Shown here: in pieces, positions 4,299 through 5,680 of the stretch | How the letters are laid out: every line of letters starts with the position of its first letter | Position numbering within the stretch: position 1 is the first letter of the stretch | Assembly (NCBI GenBank): GCA_937888925.1 | Contig: CALARM010000583.1 | Location: 1 to 5,680 of the forward strand | Source: an uncultured Synergistia bacterium | GTDB taxonomy: Bacteria; Eremiobacterota; SpSt-956; JAKJGF01 | Reading direction: 5' to 3' | Length of the DNA stretch: 5,680 bases | Translations under genes and position numbers: made by a program | The notes under the pieces: generated by a model | The model's database searches: none | The model's input: the letters and a program-made list of their open reading frames with translations, nothing else | Told to the model about the DNA's origin: nothing

Positions 4299-5003
4299 AT
4301 GATTAATTCAAAACTTTTCAATAAATTAAATATCATATTAAATAATCTTACAACTATTTCTATTGGAAAATACAGATTTTTTGTAAACAATATAATTCCA
4401 GACGGAGAGAGTGTTAGAACAGATAATATAAAAATAGAAGTTGAAAATTTTGAAGTAAAAGATGCAATGAATGTTGAGCATGCAGAAATACTGGTGCCTT
4501 CAATTCAATGTGAATTCAAACATCTTCTGTCTGTTATAGATAAAATTAAAGAATGCCCTCCTCAGATATGTAACATGGTAGCTCATTTTTCAATGACTAT
4601 TGTAAATCGCCTGCTGAAACATCACAGAGAACTGTTGGAAATACCTGAAATACAGGAAGTACAGGTAAATATAAAAAATGGAAAAATCCATGTCACAGGG
4701 AAAGGTAAAAAGGTATTGACAGTTCCTTTTTTAACTGTTATAGGTATTTATTTACTGGAAGACAGAAAGAAAATCAAAATAAACGTAGAAAAAGTTCAGG
4801 TACTTAATTTTATACCTGTACCCGGTTTTGGTTTATCTTTTGTAATGGATATTATGTCAAAAAAATTAGCCTTAAAATTCATAGAACACCAGGGAACAGC
4901 TTTTATAGTTGATACTGCAAAAATTCTTCCTGTTCCTGTAGATATGAATTTTAAAGCTATTGAAATGGACGAAATCTATAACAGAGTTACAGTTAAAATT
5001 TAG
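4299..5003 (+). CDS. LmeA/DUF2993-like putative lipid-binding protein
   Basis: From the ATG at 4299 the protein has 234 residues. The frame is open from a GTG at 4248 (251 residues), but those extra codons lie in a G-rich heptamer repeat and a hairpin, so ATG 4299 is preferred; neither start has a clear Shine-Dalgarno. The sequence alternates beta-strand-like segments: KIEVENFEV, then a helix around HLLSVIDKI, then VQVNIKNGKIHVTGKGKK, VPFLTVIGIYLL, and a Pro-rich turn FIPVPGFGL before a helix and ILPVPVDM. This order, with a strand pair, a paired 'dg-i-v' strand and a late LPxP segment, resembles the DUF2993/LmeA family, whose characterised mycobacterial member binds phospholipid at the envelope. 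No signal peptide is visible, which is odd for that role. It is very AT-rich, has its own promoter, and ends overlapping the BON gene on the other strand by 4 bases. The gene is real; the family is tentative. Confidence 0.65.
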   Translation: MINSKLFNKLNIILNNLTTISIGKYRFFVNNIIPDGESVRTDNIKIEVENFEVKDAMNVEHAEILVPSIQCEFKHLLSVIDKIKECPPQICNMVAHFSMTIVNRLLKHHRELLEIPEIQEVQVNIKNGKIHVTGKGKKVLTVPFLTVIGIYLLEDRKKIKINVEKVQVLNFIPVPGFGLSFVMDIMSKKLALKFIEHQGTAFIVDTAKILPVPVDMNFKAIEMDEIYNRVTVKI

Positions 5004-5332
5004 GGAGATACCTGTATCTGGTTGATTACTGTTTTAACATCCTTTACTGTATAAGCAAGTTTTTCTGCCCTCAGTTTCTGTTCCTCTGTTTCAACCTGTC
5101 CTTTCAGTGTAACATCATAATTAACTACTTCTACCTTTAATTTAAAAGAAGCAAGTTCAGGATCCTGACTTAAAGCCATCTCTACAGCTGTCCGTCTGCC
5201 GCTATCAAGTGGTTTTAAGGAAGTAGAAGTAGAAGGTGTCGGAGTAATCCGGGGATTTGTTTTCTGGCTACAGGCTGGAATAAAAATAAATAATAGCAAA
5301 ATTAAACTCATTACTAGAATCGTTTTTTTCAT
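5000..5332 (-). CDS. BON-domain lipoprotein
   Basis: The protein is 110 residues long. It begins with a lipoprotein signal peptide: a short basic start (MKK), a hydrophobic core (ILVMSLILLLFIFI) and a lipobox IPAC with the lipidated Cys21, which has a slightly unusual Pro at -2. A Thr/Ser/Pro-rich linker (about 25-42) follows. Residues about 46-110 form one BON domain with the usual V..G.V.......A.......V..V.N.I pattern (VTLKGQVETEEQKLRAEKLA, then VKDVKTVINQIQV). BON domains are thought to bind phospholipid or stabilise the envelope, as in OsmY-like proteins. The mature protein should be anchored to a membrane facing the periplasm. A strong ribosome site fixes the start. It follows the FGE-sulfatase-domain gene after 22 bases on the same strand, so co-transcription is likely, and it overlaps the convergent LmeA-like gene by 4 bases. 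Confidence 0.88.
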   Translation of the reverse strand: MKKTILVMSLILLLFIFIPACSQKTNPRITPTPSTSTSLKPLDSGRRTAVEMALSQDPELASFKLKVEVVNYDVTLKGQVETEEQKLRAEKLAYTVKDVKTVINQIQVSP

Positions 5333-5336
5333 AAAG

Positions 5337-5345
5337 CTCCTCCTT
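5337..5345 (-). promoter_or_regulatory. Ribosome binding site of the BON lipoprotein gene
   Basis: On the minus strand AAGGAGGAG lies 4 bases before the ATG at 5332 (7 from the AAGGAG core end). It falls within the 22-base gap after the preceding gene. Confidence 0.8.
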
Positions 5346-5354
5346 TTTAAACTT

Positions 5355-5680
5355 TTATGTTCTTACAATACGAAATCCCATACCGAATCCATGAACACCC
5401 GGAGAAGCACTGCTGCGAAAAGCTGAACGACATAAGTCTGCTGTACTGCACCAGCTACCGCCACGTCTTACTTTACTTGTTCCCGTAGACGGCCCTTCAG
5501 GATTAATTTTAAAAGAATAAGTATACTCTCCATACCAGTCCCAGCACCATTCCCAGATATTGCCGCTTAACCCGTAAAGCTCGAATTTATTTGGTAATTT
5601 CGCATATACATCCTGATGATTTTTTGCACAATCATTACAGCAACAAAAATTATCATCCATAGCATTTCCCCAGTAATAAT
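5355..5680 (-). CDS. FGE-sulfatase (SUMF1) domain protein, 5' partial
   Basis: The frame is open to the right edge of the window. In front of the internal ATG at 5660 it reads YYWGNA, matching the family's Y-W-G-N motif, so that ATG is not the start. The visible 107 residues are the C-terminal part of the fold. Counting from the ATG at 5660, LSGNIWEWCWDWYG (31-44), INPEGPSTGTSKVRRGGSW (52-70), CRSAFR (77-82) and GFGMGFRIVR (91-100) are all family hallmarks. True formylglycine-generating enzymes oxidise a sulfatase Cys using a copper site of two cysteines (CxxxxC). Here the second aligns (Cys77), but the other Cys (Cys71) is one position early, so this is more likely a non-FGE member such as a surface or signalling protein or another oxidase. 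An unusual cluster CCCNDC lies at residues 6-11. It precedes the BON lipoprotein gene by 22 bases, and no terminator separates them. Confidence 0.9.
   Translation of the reverse strand, partial: YYWGNAMDDNFCCCNDCAKNHQDVYAKLPNKFELYGLSGNIWEWCWDWYGEYTYSFKINPEGPSTGTSKVRRGGSWCSTADLCRSAFRSSASPGVHGFGMGFRIVRT

Noticed and set aside
1..5680. CRISPR array, tRNA or rRNA genes
   Set aside because: No regularly spaced direct repeats, cloverleaf-like sequences or conserved rRNA blocks were seen on either strand.

Overview
The window is low-GC DNA, roughly one third G+C, with strong sigma-70-type promoters and purine-rich Shine-Dalgarno sites. A BON-domain lipoprotein with a lipobox, a PilB/GspE-class ATPase and an apparent LmeA-like protein suggest a diderm bacterium. 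I cannot resolve the phylum from the sequence. No rRNA, tRNA or CRISPR array is visible. The mix of genes (Fic enzyme, serine recombinase, orphan secretion-type ATPase, FGE-sulfatase-domain protein) suggests an accessory or mosaic region.

Left part, + strand (1-2810). A Fic-domain enzyme, cut by the left edge, ends at 1018. After a 273-base gap, a near-consensus promoter at 1200-1228 and a perfect 14-bp inverted repeat precede a two-gene operon. The operon encodes an excisionase/MerR-type helix-turn-helix protein (1292-1579) and a short PilB/GspE/TadA-like ATPase (1601-2809). The ATPase keeps all its nucleotide-handling motifs and its tetracysteine motif. It lacks the usual N-terminal domain, and no other pilus or secretion genes are visible.

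Convergent junction (2810-3147). This gene-free stretch is rich in structure. A minus-strand terminator lies at 2876-2828 and has its own good minus-strand promoter only about 10 bases upstream of the hairpin, so a small RNA of about 60 nt is possible. Next to it is a long imperfect hairpin at 2927-3018 followed by T tracts, which probably terminates the ATPase operon.

Right part. A 315-residue serine recombinase (3148-4095, minus strand) has a duplicated C-terminal DNA-binding module. It diverges from an LmeA/DUF2993-like gene (4299-5003, plus strand). Between them is a 46-bp element, a perfect 20-bp inverted repeat around 6 bp, whose two outer ends are the TTGACA -35 boxes of two outward-facing promoters. 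The minus promoter places the transcription start on the A of the recombinase ATG, which predicts a leaderless mRNA. This switch-like arrangement, reminiscent of res sites between divergent promoters in Tn3-family transposons, is the most interesting object in the window.

The right edge carries a minus-strand pair, an FGE-sulfatase (SUMF1) domain protein cut by the window edge followed 22 bases later by a BON-domain lipoprotein. The lipoprotein gene meets the LmeA-like gene tail to tail with a 4-base overlap. Both products are plausibly envelope or surface proteins. Nothing visible links them functionally to the recombinase.
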